This document shows, in pieces, positions 1-10,683 of a stretch of 64,000 nt of DNA. Both the position numbers and the translations under genes were made by a program. The stretch comes from Cristatella mucedo. Its lineage: Eukaryota > Bryozoa > Phylactolaemata > Cristatellidae. The stretch spans positions 1-64,000 of the forward strand of contig WPIO01000279.1 in the NCBI GenBank assembly GCA_009760855.2, given 5' to 3'. Under the pieces are notes generated by a model. The model ran no database searches and was not told the origin of the DNA. It saw only the letters and a list, made by a program, of their open reading frames with translations. Position 1 is the stretch's first letter. Each line of letters starts with the position of its first letter.

Positions 1-282
1 TGAACTCTGAACTCCCAAACTAAATCATTACAACCTAAACACTAAACCACAAACCTTAAAAACCTAAACCCTAAGAACTAAATACTAAACCTAAACCGTA
101 AATTCTAAACACTAATAATAATAACAATAATAATATTGCACTTGATCCAGTGCCATCAGTGAACCCAGTCTCTCTCTAGGCTCTTAACTTTAAACCCTAA
201 ACCCTAAAAAGTCTAAAACCCAACTTCCAAACCCTTAACCCTAAAACCCATAGTCTAAACGCCAAAAGCTAAACCATAAACG
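1..282. repeat. Degenerate CCCTAAA (TTTAGGG-type) repeats
   Basis: Many imperfect copies of a 7-base CCCTAAA-like unit (for example taaaccctaaaccctaaaa near 190-210) run in the C-rich orientation. Spacing and sequence are irregular, so this is an old or degenerate interstitial tract and not a clean telomere. It is interrupted by a CR1-A tail at 111-180 and runs straight into a G-rich module at 283. The same composite recurs inverted at 37869-38180. Confidence 0.7.
111..180 (-). mobile_element. CR1-A 3' tail fragment inside telomere-like repeats
   Basis: An ATAATA-type run is followed by 'ttgcacttgatcc' and 'ctctctctaggctctt', which is the reverse complement of the conserved CR1-A 3' end (GCGCC ... 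AGTTCTCTGAGGGCGC ... CAAGTGCA, TTA tail). Only the last ~65 bases are present, so it is an extremely 5'-truncated insertion on the minus strand. Confidence 0.6.
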
Positions 283-372
283 GGGGGGGGAATTTTCTCC
301 CCCGGGGTGTGTCTTGGGGGTAATGTCCTGGGTGAATTGTACTGGGGAAACACTTAGGGGCCAATGTTTGAG
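283..372. repeat. G-rich GGGGAAATGTCC-type module, copy 1
   Basis: Runs of eight G are followed by blocks such as 'gggggtaatgtcctgggt' and 'tactggggaaacac'. The order telomere-like repeat then G-rich block matches, on the opposite strand, the composite at 37869-38180. No coding capacity is seen. Confidence 0.55.
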
Positions 373-1246
373 CCCCAAAGACGCACAGCCATGGCAACCA
401 TTCGATCAGAGCACTGAATGCTGAGGGCCACCTGGCAGGCTTCATTATCTCGCCAGGATGCAGCCCAGGGTGCCGACAATTAAGGGCCTCTCCTGAACCA
501 TCTTCGGGTAGCCAGCAAATAGGAAATACCGGGCTATGGCCTCGTGCTCATTTGCCTTTTTCGGTCCGCCGCCACCTGGTCGTTGAATGCAGAGTTACGT
601 TGACCGTGACTGACTCCGTTCCGTTATTTATGACGAGGTCCGGCTTGAGATTCGGATCACCATTGAGGGGAAGGCACGAACTTCCAGTGTGCGAGATTTC
701 ACTGCAGCTGGAAGAGCCCCGATTAGGTGAAACAGAGCCAGGTTGTGGCGAGCCATCGTTGCTCGAAGCATTGGCTGGCAGTGGTTTCGAACGTGGTAGA
801 CGCTTTCTCAGCCTCAGTGCCGCAAATGCAGCTTCCCGAGGCCGTTCCGGGGAATGATCAGCTCTTATCCGCAGGTGCTGTCAGCTCGTCCAATCAAGCA
901 CAGTGAACAAACCTCGGGGTCTAAAACGGCAGGTAGAAACCCACGATCTGAAAATGGCTGTGTTCACGAACCTCTCAGTGACCAGTCATCGATTGACCCT
1001 AGTCTAAGGGGCTGGGTCACCCAAGTCGGCCAACTACCCACCCTGGCAAACACACACAGCTTCGATGTGGCGATGCATGGCAAGGCATGAAAGTGAGTGA
1101 TCCGGTTTTTGGGGTTGGTTAAAACCACAAGCAAATCTGAGCCGGCCAGCCAGATGCAGATGGAGAGATGCTTTAGGCATCGAGGTACATCCGCCCTCAG
1201 CAAAGCTGGGCCGACCCTGCTTCTAGGGCCTAAGGCTTCTGCAGTC
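373..1246. other. GC-rich segment without a recognised gene
   Basis: This segment is visibly richer in G+C than its neighbours. It holds a 101-codon open frame at 552-857 (+) and others on both strands, but none has a recognisable motif, so they are probably chance frames in GC-rich DNA. It could be part of an unrecognised repeat or an old exon. Confidence 0.35.
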
Positions 1247-1435
1247 AAATAATATTAGTAATAATAAAAATCAATCTCTTAATCGACTTGTGTGTTTCAA
1301 TCTGCTGCAAATGGGAACGCGATTGAATTGTGAGGGATATCATGCTCGATAAACAACATGAACAACGTGGCTAGGGGTGGAATGCACAGGGTCAGCATGA
1401 AAATGTGGTTAGTGGCAGCATGAACCAATGCATTG
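1247..1435 (-). mobile_element. CR1-A 3' UTR fragment
   Basis: A short TTA-type tail, then the sequence 'gctgcaaatgggaacgcgat' and 'cacagggtcagcatg' shared by every CR1-A 3' untranslated region in the window, in reverse orientation. No coding part is retained. Confidence 0.7.
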
Positions 1436-1506
1436 CAAGATCCATGGCTGACGACATCCAGCAACCGACACTGATGGCTGCAGGTTTAGGTGACAACGAG
1501 AGTGAA

Positions 1507-2372
1507 AGCCAGCCAAACTTCAATGCGTTTTATCATCAGGATAAAAGTTCGGCTGCAGGTTATTTCTTGGTTTCCTACATTTTTCATTGGATAGAGACGC
1601 ATTGTGTTTTCAGTAGCTTAACTTTAAATTTTATTTGTCGTAGCAAACCAGACATTAGATTTCCAAAGATTTTAAATGGATAAAATATTGTTTCACTCAA
1701 GAGACACTGGTTTTTTGAGTTTATTGGTAGTCCGGAATATTGCATTTGCAGTGTAAATTACTAATACCTAGGTAGTTTCGCTTCACTTTTAATGGTGTTG
1801 TCTGCTTTCCACAGAACCTTTCGTATACATTGATGAAGACTGCATCTAGGTTTCGAAACTATGCAGAAACCTTGTCGAATGTGGCATAGAATTATTGCAA
1901 AACTATTTTACCGCTTTGACAGTATGAAAGTACGAAAGTGGATTGGCATATTATAACGACTGCTGGCGGTTAAACAGCTATGACGTTTAGCAGTGGTTGC
2001 AGTAACGGTGATGATTCAGATTTGCAGCAGGAGCTCTCACATTTTTGGAATTCTGATCAATTCGATTGCTGTGATATAATTATCTTGCTTAATGCAAAAG
2101 TAATTTTAATAAGCATATCCACTCTCCGTGCACCTTGGCTTCTATGTTCATACAACGGCAAAGTTAAAGAGCATCTCATTTTACTTATCTCCTCTAGCTT
2201 ACTTTTCACTACCTACAGTCCAGGTCTTACGAAATATTTTCTTGTCCCTATTATGTAGCATACTAAAAATTACATGAAACTGGTCGATATTAAACATTTG
2301 CATTGCCTGGATTCTCGAGCTAACTCAAAAGTGGGTCACTGACGTTAACCATTAGACAGCACACTCCAGAAT
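1507..2372 (+). repeat. Repeat U2, copy 1 (left outer arm of the inverted duplication)
   Basis: This ~0.87 kb AT-rich sequence is matched in reverse complement over its whole length by 14056-14948, and a 0.4 kb part recurs at 19480-19905. Shared landmarks include 'gccagccaaacttcaatgcg' at 1508-1527 and 'atgacgtttagcagtgg' near 1980. Its right end lies within 20 bases of a CR1-A tail, as it does in copy 2. No open frame is conserved between copies, so it appears non-coding. The family is not recognised. Confidence 0.75.
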
Positions 2373-2387
2373 AGAAACTCGATCAAT

Positions 2388-3626
2388 TATAATAATTATA
2401 ATAGTAATGCACTTGATAAAGCGCCCTCATAGAACCTAATATATCTCCAAGTGCTTTACATTTGCTTCAAAGAGAAACGTGATTGAATCGTGAGTAATAT
2501 CATGCTTGATAAACCACATGGACAATGTGGTTAGGGGCGACATGCACAGGGTCAGCATGCAATTGTGGTTAGAGGAAGCATGCACATTCTCAGTGCACAT
2601 ATAACTTAATCTCTCTCTCTAGAGAGAGAGATTAAGTTAAGTTCTTTGAGGGCAATAAATCAAGTGCATTGTTATCAAGTTCATTATTATTATTATTATA
2701 AGCACATGAAGGACGAATCAGAGGGACCCACTAAATGCTGTCCTAAACAGTAGTGCTAACGGCTCTTTTAAAATTTGGTCGTATCCGGGGATGTTCCAAC
2801 GCAAGTCGGGAGGTAGTTCCAGGCATTGGCAGCATACGAACTGGATGCACGATCTCCAAAGGAGTTGAGGTTTGTACAAGGTATTGGTAAACTTTTGGAT
2901 TCCACAAAGCAGGTGGTACCGTGCTTAGCCTGGTGGGGGAATAGATCTGAGAGATAGGCTGGAGCCAAAGAATGGTGTGACCTAAATATGAGAGACTAAA
3001 CTTTGAAGTCGATCCATTGCTTGACTGGTAGCCTGAGCAGTTCGACGATAAGTGGTGTGACATGGCCACTGAGACGTTCATGACTGACAAGCCTAGCTGC
3101 AGAGGTTTGCAAGAGCTGTAATCGACTGCTTGCACATGCCGGTAGGCTAGTAAGCAGCTACTTACAGAAATTAAGATTTCACAATTCATAGACCAATTTC
3201 GGCGTGGTTTCCAAATCTAAACAATTCCGATTTTTAGCAAAGTTATGTAGCTGAAAGTAGGCTGATGTGACTGTGCAGTTGTGGTGGTTGCCTAACGATA
3301 GGTCAGTTTGGACCATGTCACCTTGATTTCCAGCTGATTTAACAGGAGACATGCTGGCAGAGCCAATTTTAAGCGACAGCCTGACCAATTTGTGAATCAC
3401 ACTGGGTTAGCCCATGACTAGTAATGTACTTTTATCTTCGTTTAGTTTTAGGTAATTACTGCCATCCATGTCGTGATGTCATCAATAAATGCAGTGAGGT
3501 GGTTGAGAGAATTTGAGGTGGTCAAAGGCTGGGAGGGATCAAAGCAAAGGAACAACTGGGTATCGTCCACATAGAAGTGATAGAGTAGATTGTGCTTTGT
3601 AATCACACCAGCAAGAGAGAAAGCAA
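2388..3626 (-). mobile_element. CR1-A outer element, 3' half (RT C-terminus and 3' UTR)
   Basis: Minus-strand LINE copy. From its 3' end it shows the TTA tail, the GCGCC stem region, the 3' UTR and then broken frames of the RT thumb and C-terminal region. It stops at codons equivalent to LADVI, exactly where the nested element at 3627-5063 begins; the same element resumes at 5064. It is therefore the distal half of one insertion later split in two. Frameshifts and stops make it non-functional. It pairs with 11700-14042 in the inverted duplication. Confidence 0.8.
2602..2700 (+). mobile_element. Nested CR1-A tail-only insertion with 38-bp palindrome
   Basis: A plus-strand CR1-A 3' end (agagagagattaagtt ... 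caagtgcattgttatc ... attattattatt) is inserted into the minus-strand 3' UTR of the outer element, splitting 'cagtgcacat' from 'agcacatgaaggacg'. Its 5' end at 2602-2639 is a perfect 38-bp palindrome centred on the dinucleotide at 2620/2621. Only about 90 bases of element are present. Confidence 0.7.
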
Positions 3627-5063
3627 TAATAATAATAATAATATTGCACTTGATAAAGCGCCCTCAGAGAACTTAATCTCTTTCTAGGCGCTTTACATTT
3701 GCTGCAAAGTGATATGCAATAGAATAGTAAGTAAAATCATGCTTGAAAAAAAAATAATATGGTTAGGGGTTACATGCAGAGGGTCAGCATGCAAATGTGG
3801 CTAGTGGCAGCATGCACAGTGTCAGCATGCATAAGCATATCAAGGATGAATCACAGGGACCCACTAAATGCTGTCCTAAATAGGTGTGTTTTAAGTTTCT
3901 TTTAAATGTGGTCAGGTCAGGGGATGTTCTGACGCAGGTCGGGAGGGAGTTCCAGGCTTTGGGAGCATACAAGCTAAATGCACGGTCTCCAAAGGATTTA
4001 AGGTTTGTACGAGGTATTTCCAGACTGCTGGATTCCGAAAAGCGAGTGGTACGATGCTTGCCTCATGGGGTAGTATATCTGAGAGATAGGCTGGAGCCAT
4101 AGAATGAAGAGACCTAAAAGTGAGCGACAAAACCTTGAAGTCAATCCGTTGCTTGACTGGTAGCCAATGCAGGTTGGCGAGAAGTGGAGTAATGTGGCAA
4201 CTGCGACGCTCACGACAGACAAGCCTAGCTGCAGAGTTTTGCACCAGCTGCAATCGCCTGATCGCACATGCTGGTAGGCCAGTAAGCAGTGAGTTGCAGA
4301 AGTCGAGACGAGATGTCACGAATGCATGGACCAGCTTGGACGTGGTATCTTTATCTAAACAAGCTCTAATTTTAGCAATGTTATGAAGCTGAAAATAGGC
4401 GGATTTGACCGTGGAGCTGATATGGTCGTCTAACGAGAGGTCGCTTTGGAATATGACCCCCAGATTTCGAGCTGATTCAACAGGAGATATGCTGGCAGAG
4501 CCAATTTTGAGCGTCATCCTTTCCAATTTTTGAATCACACTGGGTTTGTCCATAACTAGAAAGTTAGTTTTATCATCGATAAGTTTTAGAAAATTTGCTG
4601 CCATCCATGTGCGGATGTCATCAATGCATGCAGCTAGTGAGTTGAGAGAATTTGAGGTGCTCGAAGGCTGGGAGGGATCAAAACAAAGGTACAACTGAGT
4701 GTAATCCGCATAGAAGTGAAAGCCTAGATTGTGCTTGGCAATCACATCAGCTAGAGGGAGAGTATAAACCGTGAAAAGAACCGGACCTAGCACAGAGCCC
4801 TGATGTACTCCATATTTTAGAGGTACTTCAGATGGTCTTTGTCCATTCACGTCAACACTCTGGAGTCTCCCACTGAGATAGGATCTGAACCACTGCAGAG
4901 CAGTGCCAGTGATACCCAGGCGAGATGAGAGGCGCTCTAGAAGTACTTTGTGATCGATGGTATCAAAAGCTGCCGAAAGATCGAGAAAAACAAGAAGAGA
5001 CACTCTACCCATGTCTGCATTCCTAAGTAGGTCGTTGTATACCCGAAGCAATGCTGACTCGTA
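3627..5063 (-). mobile_element. CR1-A nested copy (RT to 3' tail)
   Basis: A 5'-truncated LINE on the minus strand, inserted inside another CR1-A. A long frame at 3912-5144 runs continuously through this copy and slightly beyond it. RT motif A is seen as FLDLSAAFDTIDH, motif B as HQGSVLGP and motif C as FHFYADYTQLYL, followed by the thumb segment SRLDFCNSLLTGLPAC. In the RT family the core is F/YADD; here the second Asp is Tyr, so the enzyme would be inactive. An ATAAT tail precedes it at 3627. The long frame and few stops suggest a younger copy than the outer element. Confidence 0.85.
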
Positions 5064-6400
5064 AAAACCATGAAAAGAACCGGACCTAGCAGGGACCCCT
5101 GAGGTGCCCCATATTTCAGAGGTACCTCGGGTGATCTTTGTCAATTCACGTCAATACTCTGGCTTCTCCCACTGAGATATTTTATGAACCATTGTAGAGC
5201 AATACCAGTGATGCCGAGGGGATATGAGAGACGCTCTGGAACACCTTTGTGATCGATATCACCAAAAGCTGTTGAAAGATTGTGCAAAACAAGCAGAGAC
5301 ACTCTACCGATGTCTGCATTCCTAAGAAGGTTGTTTTATACCCTAAGAAATGCTGACTCTGTCGGGTGATTAGCACAAAAGCGAGACTAAAACTTACTAG
5401 CAAGGTTGGAGGTTTCAAAATATAAGTTCGGCGGGTCGGCCACGACTCGTTCAAGTGTCTTAGATAGGAATGGTAGAAGGGAAACTGGGTGGTAGTTGCT
5501 CAAGTTCTCATGGTCAAGTGTCACTTTCTTGAGAAGTGGCCTAGCTGCATCTTTTGTTAAAGTTGCTGGGGTATGACCTGAAACTAATGACATAATTATG
5601 ATGCTAGTCATGCATGGCAGCAGCAGCTTAATGCAGCATCGGAGCAGGATATCGGGAACGGAGTCCAGAAGACTTGCCCCCTTGGATTGGTATATGAGCT
5701 TTATGACGAGATCACTAGTAACCAGCTTAAATGCTGACATTGAGGAGCAGCTAGAAATCTGGGAGCAGCATTATAGGGGGATTTTGTCATCGCAGGGATG
5801 GAATCTCTGATCTAGTTTATCTTCTGTACAAAGAATCGAGAAAAGCGATCGGCTCAATCATCACAAGGATCGTCAGGTAAGGAGGTAATCAGGGATCGGT
5901 AGAGGAGATGGTTGATAATAGACATCAGCATTTTCGGATTCCTGATCTTTGATTTAACGCTTTTTTTAATAGAAATTGGACTTAGGTTTGGCTAGTATCG
6001 ATTAGTACGACCTACAGTTATCTTCATATGAATGTCAATAACCAGCCAGTCCTGATCTTTTATACGCTTTTTTAAGCTTAGGCTTAGTGGAACTTGCTAG
6101 TTTAACGTCCGTGGTAAACCATAGACCATCTGGGCGATAATGTACAGTGAGCTTACTCAGAGGTGCAAAGTCTTGGAGCGTGTCAGCTAGTGTCGTGTTG
6201 TAGCTCTGTACCAATGATGACAGATCGGAGGAAGGACTAAGCAGCAGAGGCGAAGCAGATATTGCACAGACAGTGTCAATGTCAAGGGTCTCAAGGTTTC
6301 CCTATTGAGGCGAATGTGAATCGTTGATGTATGTGAAAGCCCTATTGGGGTGCATAGAAAAAGCTCTCTCAAGTCAAATGACAAAACTGTGTGTGCTTCT
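5064..6400 (-). mobile_element. CR1-A outer element, 5' half (endonuclease-RT linker and early RT)
   Basis: Continuation of the element at 2388-3626. It resumes at codons for GPVLFTVYT and runs upstream through broken frames: the early RT block equivalent to NYRPVSLLPFLSKTLERV at 5387-5740, the motif A region at 5182-5454, and the linker after the endonuclease up to about 6400. Several frameshifts and stops are present. The equivalent plus-strand segment is 11700-12900. Confidence 0.75.
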
Positions 6401-6470
6401 AGGGTTAGCAATTGCTCAGGGATCAATGAAAAAAGACAATCTTTATTAACATTTAGCATCCTCCTATATA

Positions 6471-6770
6471 TAGTTACAAAAGTGCCACTGCTTTAACACG
6501 TCTTGCTGCTGCAATAAAGGATCGCTCAAGCCAGGATTCGGCCCACGAGCTTAGTTGTTGCTTGAGACTAAGTCTGTTGGCTACCGAATGCGTACCGAAA
6601 ACCGCTTAGGCTGTTAGTGTGCTATACAAAACTTTCCTGTTTAACACCCACATGGTCTTTATTACTTTGTGGAGTTACAGACGGAGATACATTACTTTAC
6701 GTTGGCTGTGACCAGGGCCGAGGAATACAAGACCTTCCTTAGGTGCCCATTGTGGCTCTTAGAGATAAAT
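6471..6770 (-). mobile_element. SINE S1, split copy in left arm
   Basis: Minus-strand tRNA-derived SINE. Its 3' body is at 6471-6554 (ccactgctttaa...cttgctgctg) and its 5' end at 6700-6770 (gaccttccttaggtgcccat). They are separated by a family B 3' tail that the equivalent S1 at 11489-11650 lacks. Confidence 0.6.
6555..6699 (+). mobile_element. Family B 3' tail inserted in SINE S1
   Basis: It carries the family B 3' UTR landmarks: 'ggctaccgaatgcgtaccga', 'taacacccacatggtcttta' and the end 'acagacggagatac'. It contains no RT codons, so it is a strongly truncated insertion specific to the left arm. Confidence 0.7.
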
Positions 6771-7404
6771 ATTAAAGCAAAGACATCATCTTTGCCATTC
6801 TGTACTTCATAAATTGCTCTTATGTTCGATGAGGAGAACGTGTCAGCTACAGATTTATTGTCATTGATGGTAATATCTGTTATCTATACCTTATTAATGC
6901 TATCCCAAACAATAACATGGGATACGCTTCTTGCTAAGCCACTGAAGTAACTCAGTGCTGCTATTTGCATGAATTATGCATCTTGTTAGAAGCATTATAA
7001 CTTTTTGGATGCTTTTACATCCTCGATCTTGCTTTATCTGGTAGGATTACCATCTTATAGAAAAATTAAGATAGGTGGTAATTTGTATTTGGGCCAAACC
7101 ATACCGGGTATACCAAAATGCAAGTAATTTTAAATTAGCGACATGAAATTCTTTGAAACCTCTGAGGATATAACCATTTTGGTTGAAATTAATCAACCCG
7201 CTCTGTAGTGCAATATCACACGAGAGCTCAGTTTGTATCAAGCCTCGCGACATACTGCCATGAAGAAATTGATTTCTGTTTTCTAGTCTATTCACTAAAT
7301 TTCAAATCTCTCTCATCTTTGGAGCACTACATACTAATAATACAACTCCATAGTTTTTAACGAAAATATATTTGGCAACCAATTTGCATTATGTTAAGTC
7401 TTGT

Positions 7405-7935
7405 ATGTAAGCTCCAGTCTGGTTTTAGAGTAAAAAAATATGCAGAGTCAGCATCGTTTAGGGTATATGACAACCTTATCAGTAATGCCCACTTTAAAGA
7501 TGACCTAGCTGCTGTTTTTGGAATTTTTTCCTGTAGCTCCTAATAATATTGATCACCATGTCGTTCCTAATAATATTGATCACCAAGTCTCCTCTTGGCA
7601 GAACATCATTGGCGCTGCACTACAGTGGCTTAAGTCCAATCTCGGTGGTAGACTTCTGGTTAACAAACGGTAAAAGATCGTTGATTGAACAACTGAATTA
7701 TGGAATACCTCAGGTTGCTATGCTGATTCGATTTGTCTATAGTCGCAATCTCTTTTTGTCAACGCGATTTGAGACTGCAATTTTGGCTCTAATTTTCAAG
7801 CATATCACAGTCGAGAGTACCTTAGTTCTTATCCCTCTTTGGCCTCCTATACAACGAATTATCTCAACACTTTGGCTAGAACTATTTCTGAAATCCACTC
7901 TTTCATGGCCATAAGATTTCTAAAAATATATTGCT
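7405..7935 (+). mobile_element. Family C degenerate reverse transcriptase, left copy
   Basis: Broken frames can be read as RT pieces: LQSGFRVKKYAESASFRVYD near 7411-7470, then ALQWLKSNLGGR near 7617-7650 and FMAIRFLKIY near 7905-7930, equivalent to the AxNFLKLNDDKT stretch of CR1-A. It has many substitutions, a local tandem duplication at 7538-7585 and no intact catalytic centre. Copies occur at 9660-10175 and 17930-18440. Confidence 0.6.
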
Positions 7936-8039
7936 ATCAAATCAATTAAAGGCTAACCAAGCATACCTCAGAAATTGATAACTGTAAAGCTCCAAGTGTG
8001 CATAAATAAATAAATAAACGAATGCATAGATTTATTTAT

Positions 8040-8340
8040 TTATTTCAAAATATGCAGCCATTGCCAGGTGTTTCATGACCGCTGGATGCCAGTCGGCAGT
8101 GGTGCCCTCCTTCGTGGTCGGGGCTCTCGGCAGCTGGCGGCCAGACGAGAAAGCTTGCGTGGCCGAGCACGAGATCCCACGCTCAAAGATAACCGCTTTG
8201 AGACGGCACTGTGTCTCCAAAGCCATTTCCGACTCGGAAGCCGTATGGTTTCTGATCCTGAACCGGAAGGCATGGGTAGCAAGCTCGACCCAGGAAGGAT
8301 AGGGCACGCCGGTAATTTCAGCCTACTAGCTAAAAATATT
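8040..8340 (-). repeat. GC-rich module of the inverted duplication, left copy
   Basis: A GC-rich block between TTTA and AAAT tracts, matched inverted by 9262-9540 and partly by 17640-17760. Both full copies share a frame beginning MPYP with VELAT, RIRNHTAS, ETQC and CSATQAFSS in common. The frame is about 70-90 codons with no recognised domain. It may be an unnamed SINE-like element or an old gene fragment. Confidence 0.6.
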
Positions 8341-8354
8341 TTCCCGATAAATTC

Positions 8355-8690
<336 letters not shown>

Positions 8691-8707
8691 ATTTATTTAT
8701 TTATTTA

Positions 8708-9208
8708 TATCGCGAGAGAGAGGCTGTTGTTACACTGGCAATGCAGTTCCGTCCGAAAGTGTGCAGTTTGCCTGCCAGCCTAGGCGAGAAGAGAAGAACA
8801 TGTTTGCTTCAACTCCCTGCACGGCCAACAGATTTCCGACCTGTCAGAGAACGAGTCAGGGCCTATCTAATAGCCTATCATGGTCTCAGGCAACCTATCG
8901 AGCAGGCCTGCTCTACTCTTGACAGGCATCTAGCCCTGGTACAGACAAGCCTTCTTGCCTCCGCAATGGCAGAAACTAGGTGCCTTGCTGACTTTCCTTC
9001 TGCTACAGCTCGATTACCTCTGGCGGACATAGCTGGCGCCAAAGGCAGCCCGGCTGCCGCTAAATAAGACTCACTCAGTTCTGAAAATTTAGGTGTGGCT
9101 GTGTCCACTTCAGTTCTACACATTTGTCGTTCGTGCTGCACTTAGGTGGAAGCCTTATCTCGTAGGCTTAGCAAGCAACTCGCCGATCCTCTTGGTCTTC
9201 GAAGCCTA
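8708..9208. other. GC-rich spacer at the centre of the inverted duplication
   Basis: Present once, between the two arms. It is GC-rich and contains a 108-codon frame at 8741-9067 (+) starting MQFRPKVCSLPASLGEK and ending in KGSPAAAK, plus an 87-codon frame on the other strand. Neither has a recognised motif, signal peptide or membrane segment. It could be a unique insertion or the remnant of whatever separated the arms. Confidence 0.4.
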
Positions 9209-9252
9209 TATATATATATATATATATATATTCACTTATTTATTTATTTATC
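9209..9252. repeat. TA and TTTA microsatellite
   Basis: A short TA run, then TTTA units, at the inner edge of the right arm. The TTTA part is the reverse complement of the AAAT tract at the inner edge of the left arm. Confidence 0.85.
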
Positions 9253-9261
9253 GAGAACAAT

Positions 9262-9540
9262 ATTTTTTAGCTAGTACATATAAATTACCGGCGTGCCCTA
9301 TCCTGCCCGAGTGGAGCTTGCTACCCTTTCCTTCAGATGTAGGATCAGAAACCACACGGCTTCCGGGCCGGTAATGGCGTCGGAGACACAGTGCCATCTC
9401 ATAGCCGTTGTCTACGAGCGTGGGACCTTGTGCTCGGCCACGCAAGCTTTCTCGTCTTGCCACCAGCTACGAAGGACGTCACCACAGCCGACCGGCAGCC
9501 AGCGGTCATGAAACACTGGGCAATCGCTGCATATTCTGAA
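9262..9540 (+). repeat. GC-rich module of the inverted duplication, right copy
   Basis: Reverse-complement match of 8040-8340. The shared frame runs at 9293-9511 (MPYPARVELATLSF..., RIRNHTAS, ASETQCHL, CSATQAFSS). Divergence between the copies affects first and second codon positions as well as third, so selection for coding is not evident. Confidence 0.6.
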
Positions 9541-9659
9541 ATAAATACATAAATCAATGCATACAGTTATTTGTTTATTTATGCTCACGTGGAACTTTAA
9601 TGTTATAAATTTCTCAGGCATGGTTAGTTAGCCTTTAATTGATTTGATAGCAACTTAAT

Positions 9660-10175
9660 TTTAGAAATCTTATGGCCATGAAAGTGTGGATTTCAGAAAT
9701 AAGTGCAGCCGAAGTGCTGAGAAAGTTCATTGTATATGAGGTCAAAGAGGGATAAGAGCTATGGTATACTCGACTGTGATATGCTCAAAAATTAGAGCCA
9801 AAATTGAACTCTAAAATCGCGTTAAAAAAGGAGATTGCGACTGTAAAAAAGTCAAATAAGCATAGCAACCTGATGCATTCTATAATTTAGCGGTTCAATC
9901 AAAGATCCTTTACCATTTGTTTACCAGTAGTCTACCACTGAGATAGGATTTAAGCCACTGTAGTGCAAAGCCAAAAATGTACGGGCCAGAGGAGCCGCTA
10001 GAAAAGAAAGACTTAGGGATCAATAGTATATGGGCTACAGGAACATATTGCAAAAACATCCGATAGCTCTTCCTTCAAATGGGCATTACTGATAAGGTTG
10101 TCAGATACCCAAAGAGATGCTGACTCCCATAATTCTTTTACTCTAAAACCACACTGGAGCTTACATGTAAGACTT
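9660..10175 (-). mobile_element. Family C degenerate reverse transcriptase, right copy
   Basis: Inverted counterpart of 7405-7935. In reverse complement it retains 'gcactacagtggcttaaatc' (ALQWLKS-like) and 'ggtatctgacaaccttatca' (VxDNLIS-like). Stops and indels are frequent. Confidence 0.55.
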
Positions 10176-10683
10176 GAAATACTGCAAAGTGGTTGCCAAA
10201 TACATTTTCGTCGAAAACTATAGAGTTGTATTATTATTATGTAGTGCTCAAAACATGAAAGAGATTTAAAATTGAGTACATTGGCTTGAAAAAGCAGACG
10301 TCAATTTCTTCATGGCAGAATGTCGTAACGCTTGATACAAACTTAGCTCTAGTATGATATTGCACTACAGAGGTCGTTTGATTAATTTAAACCGAAATGG
10401 TTGTATCCTCAGAGGTTTCAAAGAATTTAATGACAAAAACTTAAAACTACTGGGATTTTTGTTTATCTGGCAATGTAATTACCAAAACCCAAATTACCAC
10501 CTATCTTAATCTTTCTATAAGATGGGAATCCTTCAAGATAAACCAAATTCAAGGATGTAAAAGCTTTCGCCAAGACTTAATGCTTCCAACAAGATGCACA
10601 ATTCATACCAATTGCGGCCCTGATTGACTTCAATGACTTAGCAAGAAGCATATCCAGTGCTATTGTATGGGATAGCATTTACC

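Noticed and set aside
1-372. A true chromosome end
   Set aside because: Units are irregular, interrupted by a LINE tail, and a second copy lies internally at 37.9 kb.
3912-5144. An intact host gene of 410 codons
   Set aside because: It is the RT of a nested CR1-A copy, truncated at the 5' end and with a changed catalytic Asp.
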